Assembly (NCBI GenBank): GCA_963837355.1
Contig: CAWIMY010000003.1
Coordinates: forward strand, 124,001 to 188,000
Reading direction: 5' to 3'
Source: Aureispira sp963837355
GTDB taxonomy: Bacteria > Bacteroidota > Bacteroidia > Chitinophagales > Saprospiraceae
DNA: 64,000 bases
Shown here: positions 1 to 9,500 of the stretch, piece after piece
How the letters are laid out: every line of letters starts with the position of its first letter
Position numbering within the stretch: the stretch's first letter is position 1
Notes under the pieces: generated by a model
The model's input: only the letters and a program-made list of their open reading frames with translations
Databases searched by the model: none
What the model was told of the DNA's origin: nothing
Made by a program: the position numbers and the translations under genes

Positions 1-2
1 GT

Positions 3-3000
3 AGCCCTGGCTACTTCGAATGCTCGGAAGGGGACAATCCAGAAAATTCGGTCTATTATTACTTTGTTTCTGATTGTAATGGTAGCGACGTGACGTTGAG
101 CGTTATTAATGCCGTATCTAATGGCAACTGTATTTTGGGCATCACCCCAACAGATGGCTTCAATATTTCTCTCTTTCAGGATGCCACGCCTTGTGATAAC
201 AACCCCGATACCTTGGTGGATTGTCAGACCTTTACGTCTTGTGATGTACAGCCTTTTAACTGGAACCAGACCTATACAGGGCTTTCGCCAAATACTCCTT
301 ATATCATTCAAATTGATGGAGGCTTTGGCTCTTTAGGAGGCGATAATGTGGGTGAAATCATGATTACGACGACGACTAACCCCGTTCTGACACCTGTATC
401 TACGCCGCTTTCTTGCTCTGGCCTCAATGATGGAACCGCCTCTGCGGTAACGCAAGGAGGGGTTGGCCCCTTCACCTTTGTTTGGAGCAGTGGCAGCACT
501 GATTCTACGGCAACTAATTTAGCAGCAGGCTTATATTTTGTGACGGTAACAGGCAGCAATGGCTGTTTTGATACAGCTAGTGTGGTGGTTGGCAACAGTA
601 CGTTATTAGTGGCAACGATTACCAATAGCAACAATGTCAACTGTGGGAACAACTGTGATGGGCAAGCCTCTGTCACGGCATTGGGCGGCTCCGTCGCGAC
701 CACCTATACTTATCTTTGGAACGATCCCTCTAACCAAACGACCGCTACGGCAACGGGTTTGTGTGCAGGCACCTACATGGTCACCGTTTACGATGATAAT
801 TTATGTTTTGATACAGCTTCGGTTGTTATTACGGCACCTACTCCGATTAATATACAAGTAGACTCTACTAAAAATATCGCTTGTAGTGGTGTTTGTGAGG
901 GACAAATTAGTCTTTCTGCTTCGGGGGGCACCGTGGCAAGCAGCTACCAATTTAATTGGTCTACAGGAGCCAACACGGCCGAGCTTAGTAACCTTTGTGC
1001 GGGTAGTTATTCGGTCACGGTAACCGATGATAACGGTTGTTCAGATAGTTTGACGGTAACGGTAACGCAACCAAGCGGATTGGCCTTGAGCCTAACACAA
1101 CAAACCAATATTGCTTGCAACGGCGATAGTACAGGAAGCATTGCCGTCGTCGCCACTAACGGCACGCCTACCTATAGCTATTCGTTGTACCAAAACAGTG
1201 GCTTAATCAGCAGTAACAATACGGGCAGCTTTGGGAATCTTTCGGCACAAGCTTATGGGGTTTTGGTCGAAGATGCGCTTGGTTGTAGCGATTCTATTTC
1301 CCTTATAATAATAGAACCCTCCGCACTCGCCTTGACACTGCTCAGTTCTAGTAACAGTACTTGTTTTGGAGCCAACGACGGCGACTTTACGGTACAGGGC
1401 AGTGGCGGCACTGCTCCTTATCGCTACGCATTAGATGGGATTAATTTTTCTACCCTTGCCACTTTTAGTAATTTAGCCGCAGGCGCGTATACGGTAACGC
1501 TACGCGATAGTTTTAATTGTGAAACCACCCTAGCGTTAACGCTAACGGAACCCACGGCTATTAGCCTTAGCAATAACGGCCAAACAGCCGCCAGTTGTGG
1601 CGCTTGCGATGGCACGGCAACTATTAGCGCGAGCGGTGGGCAAGCCCCCTTGAACTATACTTGGACAAGCGGGGAAACGACTCCTAATGCCAGCGCACTT
1701 TGTGCAGGCAGCAACGAAGTCACGGTGACCGATGCGAATGGGTGCAGTACTACTTTGGCCTTTTCAATTGGCAATGCGAGTGGTTTTACGGCCAGCGCCA
1801 GTATTGACCAGCCCATCAGTTGCCAAGGGCAATGCGACGGTGCCATTAGTATCAATACGCCAACAGCAGGGGGTGCCCTAACTATCTTGTGGAACACGGG
1901 TGCTACGACTGACAGTTTGAGCAATTTGTGTGCAGGCAACTATTCCGCGACAGTGACCGATGCCAGTGGTTGTTTTGTTATCCAGAGTATCACCTTGAAT
2001 GAGCCTGCTGTTTTAACCGCTTTGGCAGCGCCATTACAGGATGTTTCTTGCGTGGGCAGTAGCGATGGACAAGCAACGGTTACGATTACAGGGGGTACTG
2101 TACCTTATAGCATTCTGTGGGATGACAACAGCAACAGCGGCACGAATACGGCATTAACAGCAGGTTCACACAGCGTCACCGTAACCGATGCCAATGGGTG
2201 CAGTACGACAGCGACTACAACTATTGGCAGTCCTAATGCACTAACCCTTTCCATTCAAAATACAACGGCTTCTAATTGCGGTTCTACGGGCTGCGATGGC
2301 AGCGCTACGGCGGTTGTTAGCGGTGGGCAAGCGCCTTATACTTATGTGTGGAACAACGGCAATACCAGCCCCACTCCTACCGATTTATGCCCCAACTTCA
2401 ACGGCTTAACCGTCACGGATGCCAACGGTTGTACTATTTCGGCAAGCGTCTTGGTGCCTGCCAATAGCTCCCTCAACTTAACGCTCACTAGCAGCGTAGA
2501 ACCCAATTGTTTTGGGGCTTGCAATGGCAGTTTAAGTGTCACTGCAACAGGTGGTAACACAAGTAGCCCCTACCTTTTCCAATGGGATGATCCCACTAAC
2601 CAAACCACGGCGACCGCGTCTACCCTTTGTGCACAAACCTACCGCGTTACGGTAACTGATATTGATGGCTGTACCGCAGCAGCGGCCTTTACGCTAACCC
2701 AACCCGATAGTTTGGCGGTAACATTAGTACCGACCGATGCCAGTTGTGCAGGCGTTAGCAATGGTAGTATTAGCAGCAGCGTATTAGGCGGCACCGCTCC
2801 TTACAATTATCAATGGAGCAGCGCAGCCACTACGCCCAATTTATCCAACGCGGCGGCAGGCACCTATCGTCTAACCATCACCGATGCCAACGGCTGTATT
2901 GCCAGCGCCAACGCTACTATTTTAGATGCGGATTCGCTCTTTACTACTATTAGTATTGCCAGCCCTTACAATGGGCAGCAGATTTCTTGTGCCAATGGCA

Positions 3001-5528
3001 ACGACGGACAAGCGACCATCACCGTTTCGGGGGGCAATGCTCCTTATACTTATCAATGGATCAATGGCCAAACAATGGCTACTGCAACAGGTTTACAAGC
3101 GAGTACTTACCCTGTAACGGTGACCGATGCCAACGGTTGTTCGGCAGTAGATAGCGTGACTTTGATGCATCCCGATCAGTTGGTAATCAGCACGCAAGCG
3201 ATTTCTTTTTACAATGGTTATAATACTAGTTGTTATACTAGCAACGATGGTGTAGTGCTAGCGACCGTTACAGGCGGCACAGGTGGCTATACCTATTTGT
3301 GGTCAGATGGCCAGACAGGCGATACCGCCACCACCCTCAACGGCGGCACGTATGCCGTAACGGTGACGGATGTCAATGGTTGTTTCACGGTCGTGACCGA
3401 TTCGTTGACTGCTCCTGCTCCCTTATTGAGTACGTTTACCAACATACAAGCGGTAAGCTGTTTTGGAGGCAACGATGGCTCGGCAACCGTAGTTGTTGCA
3501 GGCGGAATTGCTCCTTACAATTATACTTGGAGTTCAGGCAGCAATAGCGCTACGGCTAACAATTTGCCGAAAGGCTGGCATAGCGTAACCATTAGCGATA
3601 TCAATGCTTGTCTGTTGGTGGATAGTGTTTATATTTCGGAGCCGAGTGTCTTGGTAGCTAATGCAGGCGCGAGCGCAACCAACTGTGCGACTAGTGCCAA
3701 TGGTTCGGCCAACGTCACAGCAACAGGCGGTACCGCGCCCTATACCTTCTTATGGTCAACCACAGCGACCAGCCAAACTATTAATAACTTGGTGGCTGGT
3801 GTCTACACGGTAACCGTCAGTGATGCTAACAATTGTACCGCAATTGATAGTGTTTTAGTAAAGGCACCAACCGCCGTTGTTGCCGCAGCACAGCAAACGC
3901 AATTGGTGAGCTGTCCAGGCGTTGCCGATGCAGCAGCTAGTGCCAGTGCCACGGGTGGTACGGTTCCTTATAGTTTTAGTTGGTCAACAGGTGCGACGAG
4001 CAATATCATTCAAACTATTGCCGCAGGCACCTATTCTGTGACCATCAGCGATGCCAATGGTTGTTTAGATACGGCTAGTGTTATCATTAGTGATCCTGCG
4101 GGTTTGCAGGTCAGCGCGGCAGCAGATTTGATTTATAACGGCCAAGCCATCAGTTGTACGGGAGCGGTTGATGGACAAGCGACCGTTAGTGTGGTGGGTG
4201 GTACAGCACCGTATACCTATTTTTGGCCCGATGGACAAACGACCGCTACGGCGGCTGGCTTGGGTCCACAGTTGTATTGGGTATCCGTTACCGATGCCAA
4301 TGGTTGCTCAGATACGGCACAAGTACAGTTGTTTGAGCCCACTCCGATTACCATCAGTGCCCTTGTTATTGGCAATATTGCTTGTGCAGGCGGCAGTGAT
4401 GGCCGTGCCGTAGCCACTGCCTTGGGCGGCACGGTTCCTTATAATTTTGTTTGGTCAACAGGCGACAATACCGATACAACAAGGACCCTACCTGTAGGGA
4501 CGCATCAGGTTACTGTTACCGATGCCAATGGCTGTTCGGCAATGACCAGTGTCAATTTGGGCGAACCCAATCCGATTGTTCTAATTAGTTCGGCAACTGC
4601 CGTGACTTGTTTTGGCGGTAGCAATGGCAGCGCTACAGTATTCGCGCAAGCGGGCAGCACCCCCTACACGTATTTGTGGTCAAATGCACAAACGAGTAGT
4701 ACGGCAACGGCTTTGACTGCAGGGATGTATTACGTTACAGTCACGGATGCTAATGGTTGTTCTCAAATAGATTCTCAACAGATTAATCAACCTACAGTAT
4801 TGCTGTTGAGCTTTAGCAATATTGTAGACATTGATTGTGTAACCAACCTAACGGGTTCGGCAACGGCTACGGTTACGGGTGGTGTTGGGTCTTATACGTA
4901 CCAGTGGAATGGCTTTACCAATGCAGGAGCGACCGCAACGACCTTGTTATATGGTTGGAACGAATTGGTGGTCTCGGATGCCAACGGCTGCACACTTTTA
5001 GATTCTGTCTTTATCAACACCCCCAACCCCATGACTAGCACGGCTATTGCACTAGATGCAGGATGTTTTGGTGCCACGGATGGAGAAGGAGCGGTCACCG
5101 TTTCAGGGGGTACGCCTCCCTATCAATATGCTTGGTCTACAGGAGCAACCAGCTCCGCCCTCAACAACTTAGGAGCAGGCGTTTACAGCGTGACGATTAC
5201 CGATAGTTTGGGTTGTTTTATTATTGAAACAGTGGTGATTGATCAGAATGATCCCTTGCAAGCCTTGTTCACTCAGGTGATCCAATCGGATTGTAACAAC
5301 GGCACCGAAGGAGCCATCACAGCAACCGTACAAGGCGGTTTAGCGCCTTATCTATTTGATTGGAGTACTGGCCAACAAGTGACCGACAGCAGCAGTGCTA
5401 CGCTTAACAATTTGGCCGCAGGCAGCTACAGTCTTATCATTACTGACTTGGATAATTGCTCTACCAGTTTGGATACGAGTATTGTGGATCCAGCGCGCTT
5501 AAAAGCCGTCGCATCGGTTCAGCGCTAG
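3..5528 (+). CDS. Giant SprB-repeat surface adhesin, 5'-truncated by the window edge and ending at an apparent frameshift
   Basis: The frame is open from the first bases, so the true start lies upstream. A first GTG at 90 is only an internal codon. About 130 residues of a Cys-containing beta-sandwich-like region come first. Then follow 22 tandem SprB-type modules of about 70-80 residues, each with a Cys near the start, a YxxxW core and a terminal V/I-T-D-x-x-G-C motif. This architecture is known from SprB-like gliding adhesins of Bacteroidota exported by T9SS and carried along the cell surface. The frame stops at TAG 5526-5528 inside a further repeat, and that repeat continues in the -1 frame (see the next entry). 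With one base restored near 5521 the protein would run to 6268. A gliding or attachment role is inferred from the family. Confidence 0.85.
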   Translation, partial: SPGYFECSEGDNPENSVYYYFVSDCNGSDVTLSVINAVSNGNCILGITPTDGFNISLFQDATPCDNNPDTLVDCQTFTSCDVQPFNWNQTYTGLSPNTPYIIQIDGGFGSLGGDNVGEIMITTTTNPVLTPVSTPLSCSGLNDGTASAVTQGGVGPFTFVWSSGSTDSTATNLAAGLYFVTVTGSNGCFDTASVVVGNSTLLVATITNSNNVNCGNNCDGQASVTALGGSVATTYTYLWNDPSNQTTATATGLCAGTYMVTVYDDNLCFDTASVVITAPTPINIQVDSTKNIACSGVCEGQISLSASGGTVASSYQFNWSTGANTAELSNLCAGSYSVTVTDDNGCSDSLTVTVTQPSGLALSLTQQTNIACNGDSTGSIAVVATNGTPTYSYSLYQNSGLISSNNTGSFGNLSAQAYGVLVEDALGCSDSISLIIIEPSALALTLLSSSNSTCFGANDGDFTVQGSGGTAPYRYALDGINFSTLATFSNLAAGAYTVTLRDSFNCETTLALTLTEPTAISLSNNGQTAASCGACDGTATISASGGQAPLNYTWTSGETTPNASALCAGSNEVTVTDANGCSTTLAFSIGNASGFTASASIDQPISCQGQCDGAISINTPTAGGALTILWNTGATTDSLSNLCAGNYSATVTDASGCFVIQSITLNEPAVLTALAAPLQDVSCVGSSDGQATVTITGGTVPYSILWDDNSNSGTNTALTAGSHSVTVTDANGCSTTATTTIGSPNALTLSIQNTTASNCGSTGCDGSATAVVSGGQAPYTYVWNNGNTSPTPTDLCPNFNGLTVTDANGCTISASVLVPANSSLNLTLTSSVEPNCFGACNGSLSVTATGGNTSSPYLFQWDDPTNQTTATASTLCAQTYRVTVTDIDGCTAAAAFTLTQPDSLAVTLVPTDASCAGVSNGSISSSVLGGTAPYNYQWSSAATTPNLSNAAAGTYRLTITDANGCIASANATILDADSLFTTISIASPYNGQQISCANGNDGQATITVSGGNAPYTYQWINGQTMATATGLQASTYPVTVTDANGCSAVDSVTLMHPDQLVISTQAISFYNGYNTSCYTSNDGVVLATVTGGTGGYTYLWSDGQTGDTATTLNGGTYAVTVTDVNGCFTVVTDSLTAPAPLLSTFTNIQAVSCFGGNDGSATVVVAGGIAPYNYTWSSGSNSATANNLPKGWHSVTISDINACLLVDSVYISEPSVLVANAGASATNCATSANGSANVTATGGTAPYTFLWSTTATSQTINNLVAGVYTVTVSDANNCTAIDSVLVKAPTAVVAAAQQTQLVSCPGVADAAASASATGGTVPYSFSWSTGATSNIIQTIAAGTYSVTISDANGCLDTASVIISDPAGLQVSAAADLIYNGQAISCTGAVDGQATVSVVGGTAPYTYFWPDGQTTATAAGLGPQLYWVSVTDANGCSDTAQVQLFEPTPITISALVIGNIACAGGSDGRAVATALGGTVPYNFVWSTGDNTDTTRTLPVGTHQVTVTDANGCSAMTSVNLGEPNPIVLISSATAVTCFGGSNGSATVFAQAGSTPYTYLWSNAQTSSTATALTAGMYYVTVTDANGCSQIDSQQINQPTVLLLSFSNIVDIDCVTNLTGSATATVTGGVGSYTYQWNGFTNAGATATTLLYGWNELVVSDANGCTLLDSVFINTPNPMTSTAIALDAGCFGATDGEGAVTVSGGTPPYQYAWSTGATSSALNNLGAGVYSVTITDSLGCFIIETVVIDQNDPLQALFTQVIQSDCNNGTEGAITATVQGGLAPYLFDWSTGQQVTDSSSATLNNLAAGSYSLIITDLDNCSTSLDTSIVDPARLKAVASVQR

Positions 5529-6268
5529 CGTGTTTTGGGGATAATAATGGAACGATTACAGCCAGCGCTTCGGGCGGTACCGCCCCCTATTTTTACAGCC
5601 TCAATGGCGGAGCCGTACAAAGCAGTGGTAACTTTGGCAATTTGGTGGCGGGCAGTTACGCTATTGTGGTGAGTGATGCGGGAGGGTGTTTGTTCTCGAC
5701 AACGGCTACCGTTACCCAAGCCGATTCGGTTTTGTTAGAAGTAACCCCTGACCAAAGCATTCTTTATGGGGAGACGGTACAATTGTATGTGCGTTTACCG
5801 ATCAATGCGCCGATCAATCCTGTTATTGCCTGGACACCGACTACGGGCCTGAGCTGTACCGATTGCTTACAACCGATTGCACAACCCTCGCGCTCTACCT
5901 TATACACGGTGAGTATTACAGGGGACAATGGCTGTGTGAGCCGTGCGGAAGTTTACATTGAAGTGGACAAAGATCAAGGGGTTTTTGTTCCTGACGCGTT
6001 CTCTCCTAATGGAGACCGCACCAACGATGTCTTTATGCTCTATAGTGCAGGTGCAGTAGAGGAAATTGAAGAATTTATGGTGTTTGATCGCTGGGGCGAA
6101 GTCGTTTGTCGCCATCAAAATGTGCCCCCAAATTTCCCTGCCTATGGTTGGGATGGAACCTTCTTGGGGACACCAATGAACATGGGCGTTTTTGTGTACT
6201 ACATCAAAGTGCGTTATTTTGATGGGAAAACAGAAATTCTAAAAGGCGATGTTACGTTGATGCGCTAA
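5522..6268 (+). CDS. C-terminal part of the SprB-repeat adhesin: last repeat plus type B T9SS sorting domain (frameshifted continuation)
   Basis: The open frame extends back to 5456, but only sequence from about 5522 looks like the adhesin: ALACFGDNNG resumes the interrupted repeat, which ends in VSDAGGC. After a linker comes a domain matching the gliding-motility-associated C-terminal domain (TIGR04131/CHU_C type): VFVPDAFSPNGD, then FDRWGE, WDG, GVFVYYIKV, ending GDVTLMR. This is the T9SS type B targeting tail. It has no plausible start or signal peptide of its own, so it should not be a separate protein. It is the end of the upstream gene, displaced by one base. A strong terminator follows at 6297-6362. 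Confidence 0.8.
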   Translation, partial: ALACFGDNNGTITASASGGTAPYFYSLNGGAVQSSGNFGNLVAGSYAIVVSDAGGCLFSTTATVTQADSVLLEVTPDQSILYGETVQLYVRLPINAPINPVIAWTPTTGLSCTDCLQPIAQPSRSTLYTVSITGDNGCVSRAEVYIEVDKDQGVFVPDAFSPNGDRTNDVFMLYSAGAVEEIEEFMVFDRWGEVVCRHQNVPPNFPAYGWDGTFLGTPMNMGVFVYYIKVRYFDGKTEILKGDVTLMR

Positions 6269-6296
6269 TAAACCTGTGCATGGATTGTCTTACATT

Positions 6297-6362
6297 CAGG
6301 CTTTAGCTAGAAGGGATTCTTACTCTTGAGATCCAGTTTTTCTAGCTAAAGCCTGTTTTTTT
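6297..6362 (+). terminator. Rho-independent terminator after the adhesin
   Basis: A 16-bp perfect inverted repeat (CAGGCTTTAGCTAGAA and its complement) with a loop of about 27 nt is followed by seven T residues. It lies 29 nt after the adhesin stop. Confidence 0.85.
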
Positions 6363-6433
6363 AAGGGCTTCTCAGAAGGCTACCCCTCTATTGATAGCTG
6401 CCTTTGTACTTTTCGGAAGTTACTTAAAACGCT

Positions 6434-6466
6434 ACTTGCATCTTTAATCGAAATAGTTTACTTTTG
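6434..6466 (+). promoter_or_regulatory. Bacteroidota-type promoter of the TPR-CHAT gene
   Basis: CTTG at 6434-6437 and TACTTTTG at 6459-6466 match the TTTG -33 and TAnnTTTG -7 boxes with a 21-nt spacer. The start codon at 6508 is about 40 nt downstream. Confidence 0.65.
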
Positions 6467-6507
6467 AAACGCCCTTTCTGTATATCTACTCTATTATCCC
6501 ATACTCC

Positions 6508-9500
6508 ATGAAAGTATTTCTCCTTCTTTTCTTGCTGTTTGTCCCTATCTACTGTATACAAAGCCAAACACCTACCCCCTCCACCGATACCCTTTCTATT
6601 TTAGCTGCTCAGCAGCAATTAGAAAAGGCGGAAATTTTGTACAGTAAAGAAAGTCTTAATTACGCCAAAATGGCTGTAGATTTAGGCGCTCCTTATTTCG
6701 ATCGGTACAGCTTGGCGTGGGACTGGAAAGCCATCGTTTTTCAAGCCGTCCGTGTCATTAGAGAAAAAGATGGTGCTAACAGTACCTTGTACAAATGGGC
6801 TTTGCGCCGCCTTGGCTATCCTGCCAATATTATCGTCGATAGTCAATTGGCTTTAGAGGAAGCCGAAAAAACTAAAGTGGATAATCCTGCTTTGTATGCT
6901 AAACGCTTAATAGAACAGGCAAGAACCTTATTCAAAACACAGGAAAAGACCTGTATTGAAGTAACGATAGAAGCAGTTACCTTAATAGAAAGCTTACCTC
7001 CTACCGATAAAAACCGCTTATCCACGTATGCGGAGCAACAGCTTGCGCCGTTTATGTTGAACTTAGCCCAAGCGAAAATTGCCTTAGATGGAGCACAACA
7101 GCACGATAGCTTAAAATTAGCTGCCTTAAAATGGCAGTTCGCCGCTGCGGCGATTGAGCACGATCAAAACTACTACCACAAGTACGCGTACGATTCTGTT
7201 TATTACCATCTTAATCAAGCCCTTCTCCTTTACGAAACCCTATTGGGGCAAGAATCAGACGCTTATCAAACTACCTATAATACCTTTTCTCCAGCCATGC
7301 TGCGCTATCATGTCTTGGAGCGGCCTTTTTTAGAACAACTACAGCAACATCAAACCAATAATGACGACTTTATCGTGCTGCTACGTTCCTTACTATTCGC
7401 GCTGGAAGAGGATGGAGTGCCTCCTTATGAAGCGATGCAGGTTTTTGAATGGGTGCTTAATGACATTCGCACGCATCATGGAGTAGCCGATCCCTACTAC
7501 CGTATTGTTACGACCATGAAAAACAATTGGGATCTAGACGATGCGGAACGAGAGATTGCTATTCAAAAAAACCTAACGGCTGCCTATTTGGAGGAGTATG
7601 GACGAGAATCGCTCCTGTACTTAGAAAGCATGGTTAAATTGGGCAACCTATATGCGGAAGATGGGGACGATGTGTTGGCAGAGGTGGCGTTCCATCAAGC
7701 GTTTGATCAGCTAGAACTCTTGGATGAACAAGGAGTAGCTGCGCCGCAGGGGGAACAAGATATTCTTCAATATTATTGGTCTAAAGTCCTCCCTACTTGG
7801 CGAGCAGTGCTGATAAAAGAACACAATTTATATGTTATTCAGGAACTCTATGGCTTACAAAGTGCGGAATACTGGAAGGCTTACTTTGAGTTGTCGTATG
7901 TACACCACGAGCAGAATATTTTACGAAGAGAGCGCGGAGCAAAATATTTAGAGAAAGGATTGAAAATCGTTCCTAATGACTACCTTAACGTTGCTTTAGA
8001 GGGCATCAGTGCCATTCTACGGTTAGATCCTGAATTCAATATCATTCCCATTGTAGACCTACTTCCTAAGAGAGTTGAGATTCCAGCGTTGGAGGAATTA
8101 TTACTATTTCCAATGGATAGTATGCGCCGAGAATATGGTGTCAATAGTGTGGCCGTAGCAGAGTTGATGGAAGTGCTTGCAGATGCTTATTTCTATGATA
8201 CGACTCAGGCCATTCACGCTACCATTGCCTTGGAGCGTTACCAAGCTATCTTAGAGCTATACGACCGCCTAGGAGAACAGGATGAGTACGAAGAACTCTT
8301 GGATAAGATGACTCGTAACCTCACCCGATTTTCTCCTTGGACGGTGGAGCAGGTAAACACACTTTTTGAGGATTTGTTAGGCAAGATAAAACAGGATATG
8401 GGGGAGTTGGAGCGCTATTATCTGACCTCTGTAGAACGCTATGCTAATTGGCTGTACGACTCCGAGCAGTTGATCGCTTCAGAGCAGTATTTTGAGCAAA
8501 TTGTTGCTTATTTTGAAAAAGACGACTATTATTTAAAGCTAGAAGGCGTTTATAAAAAAGACAAGGAATGGTACTTGCGCACCTTGGATGTGTTAGCGCA
8601 AATTTATCGCAAAACAGGGCGGTATTACAAGGCCAAAGCAACGTATAAAAAACTTTGGGAGTTGGCTCCTGCCTTGAGTAGCTCGCGCGAAGAAACCCTT
8701 TGGATTGCCATTCGGTCAGCCAACGATATTGGAGATTTATCGTATCGGCTCAACGATTATGAAAAGGCCATGAAGGCGTTTAATACTACCTTGGCCATCT
8801 TAGAAAAAGCCAAAAAAGTCACGCCTCTTTTTGATCCTTATCAAAATGCCCGCGCTGCAAAAATCTACGTCTCTACTTTGCATGGAAAAGGCCGATTACT
8901 ATTTGAATCCAAACAAGAGGAGGAAGCACGGGTTTATTATCAAGAAGCCTTGGACTTGGTCAATGCGGCCCAATCGCCCATCGCTTTAAAAGAAGTAGGT
9001 TATCTGTTGACGGCCTTGGCCGCACTCGCCGTCTATGATTATGAAGATGAGAAAGCAGCGCAATATTACACCCACGCCCTCCAATACATCAAGGGCAAGG
9101 AAGAACGCTCTATTGCCCACCTCGCCTTTGCCAAATACTACCAAACCATTGGGCAAGATAGCTTGGCAGAGCCGCATTTGTCTGCTGCTCTATCTACTGA
9201 TTTAAAACGGGTACAAGATAATTACACCGCGCTTTCGGAGCAAGAGCGCCTGTTATTCTTACAACCCATCTCCAAACGTTTTGATATTTTTTTAGAATTT
9301 GCTGTACGCCAACAAGACCCTGATTTACTACTACAGGCTTTTAATAGTCACTTGATTATCAAAGGGCTTTCATTGGAGACTAGTAATAATTTGCAAAGTG
9401 TTTGTAATGTGACACAGAATACGGTGCTGCGTAAAAAATGCTTAGAAATGCAGTCGTTGCGCAAGGAACTATCGGGTGCTACGGACTTGCCGATGGATGT

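Noticed and set aside
308..5098. Several open frames of 60-130 residues on the minus strand and other plus frames
   Set aside because: They overlap the SprB repeats and mirror repeated coding sequence, with no independent family signature.
90..5528. Tandem repeats as a CRISPR array
   Set aside because: Repeats are about 210-240 bp, coding, and diverged. They encode protein modules, not short palindromic repeats with unique spacers.
5486..5530. Programmed -1 frameshift in the adhesin gene
   Set aside because: The only possible slippery site (C TTA AAA near 5499) is not a canonical X XXY YYZ heptamer and no strong stem-loop follows at the proper distance. A single missing base explains the data more simply.
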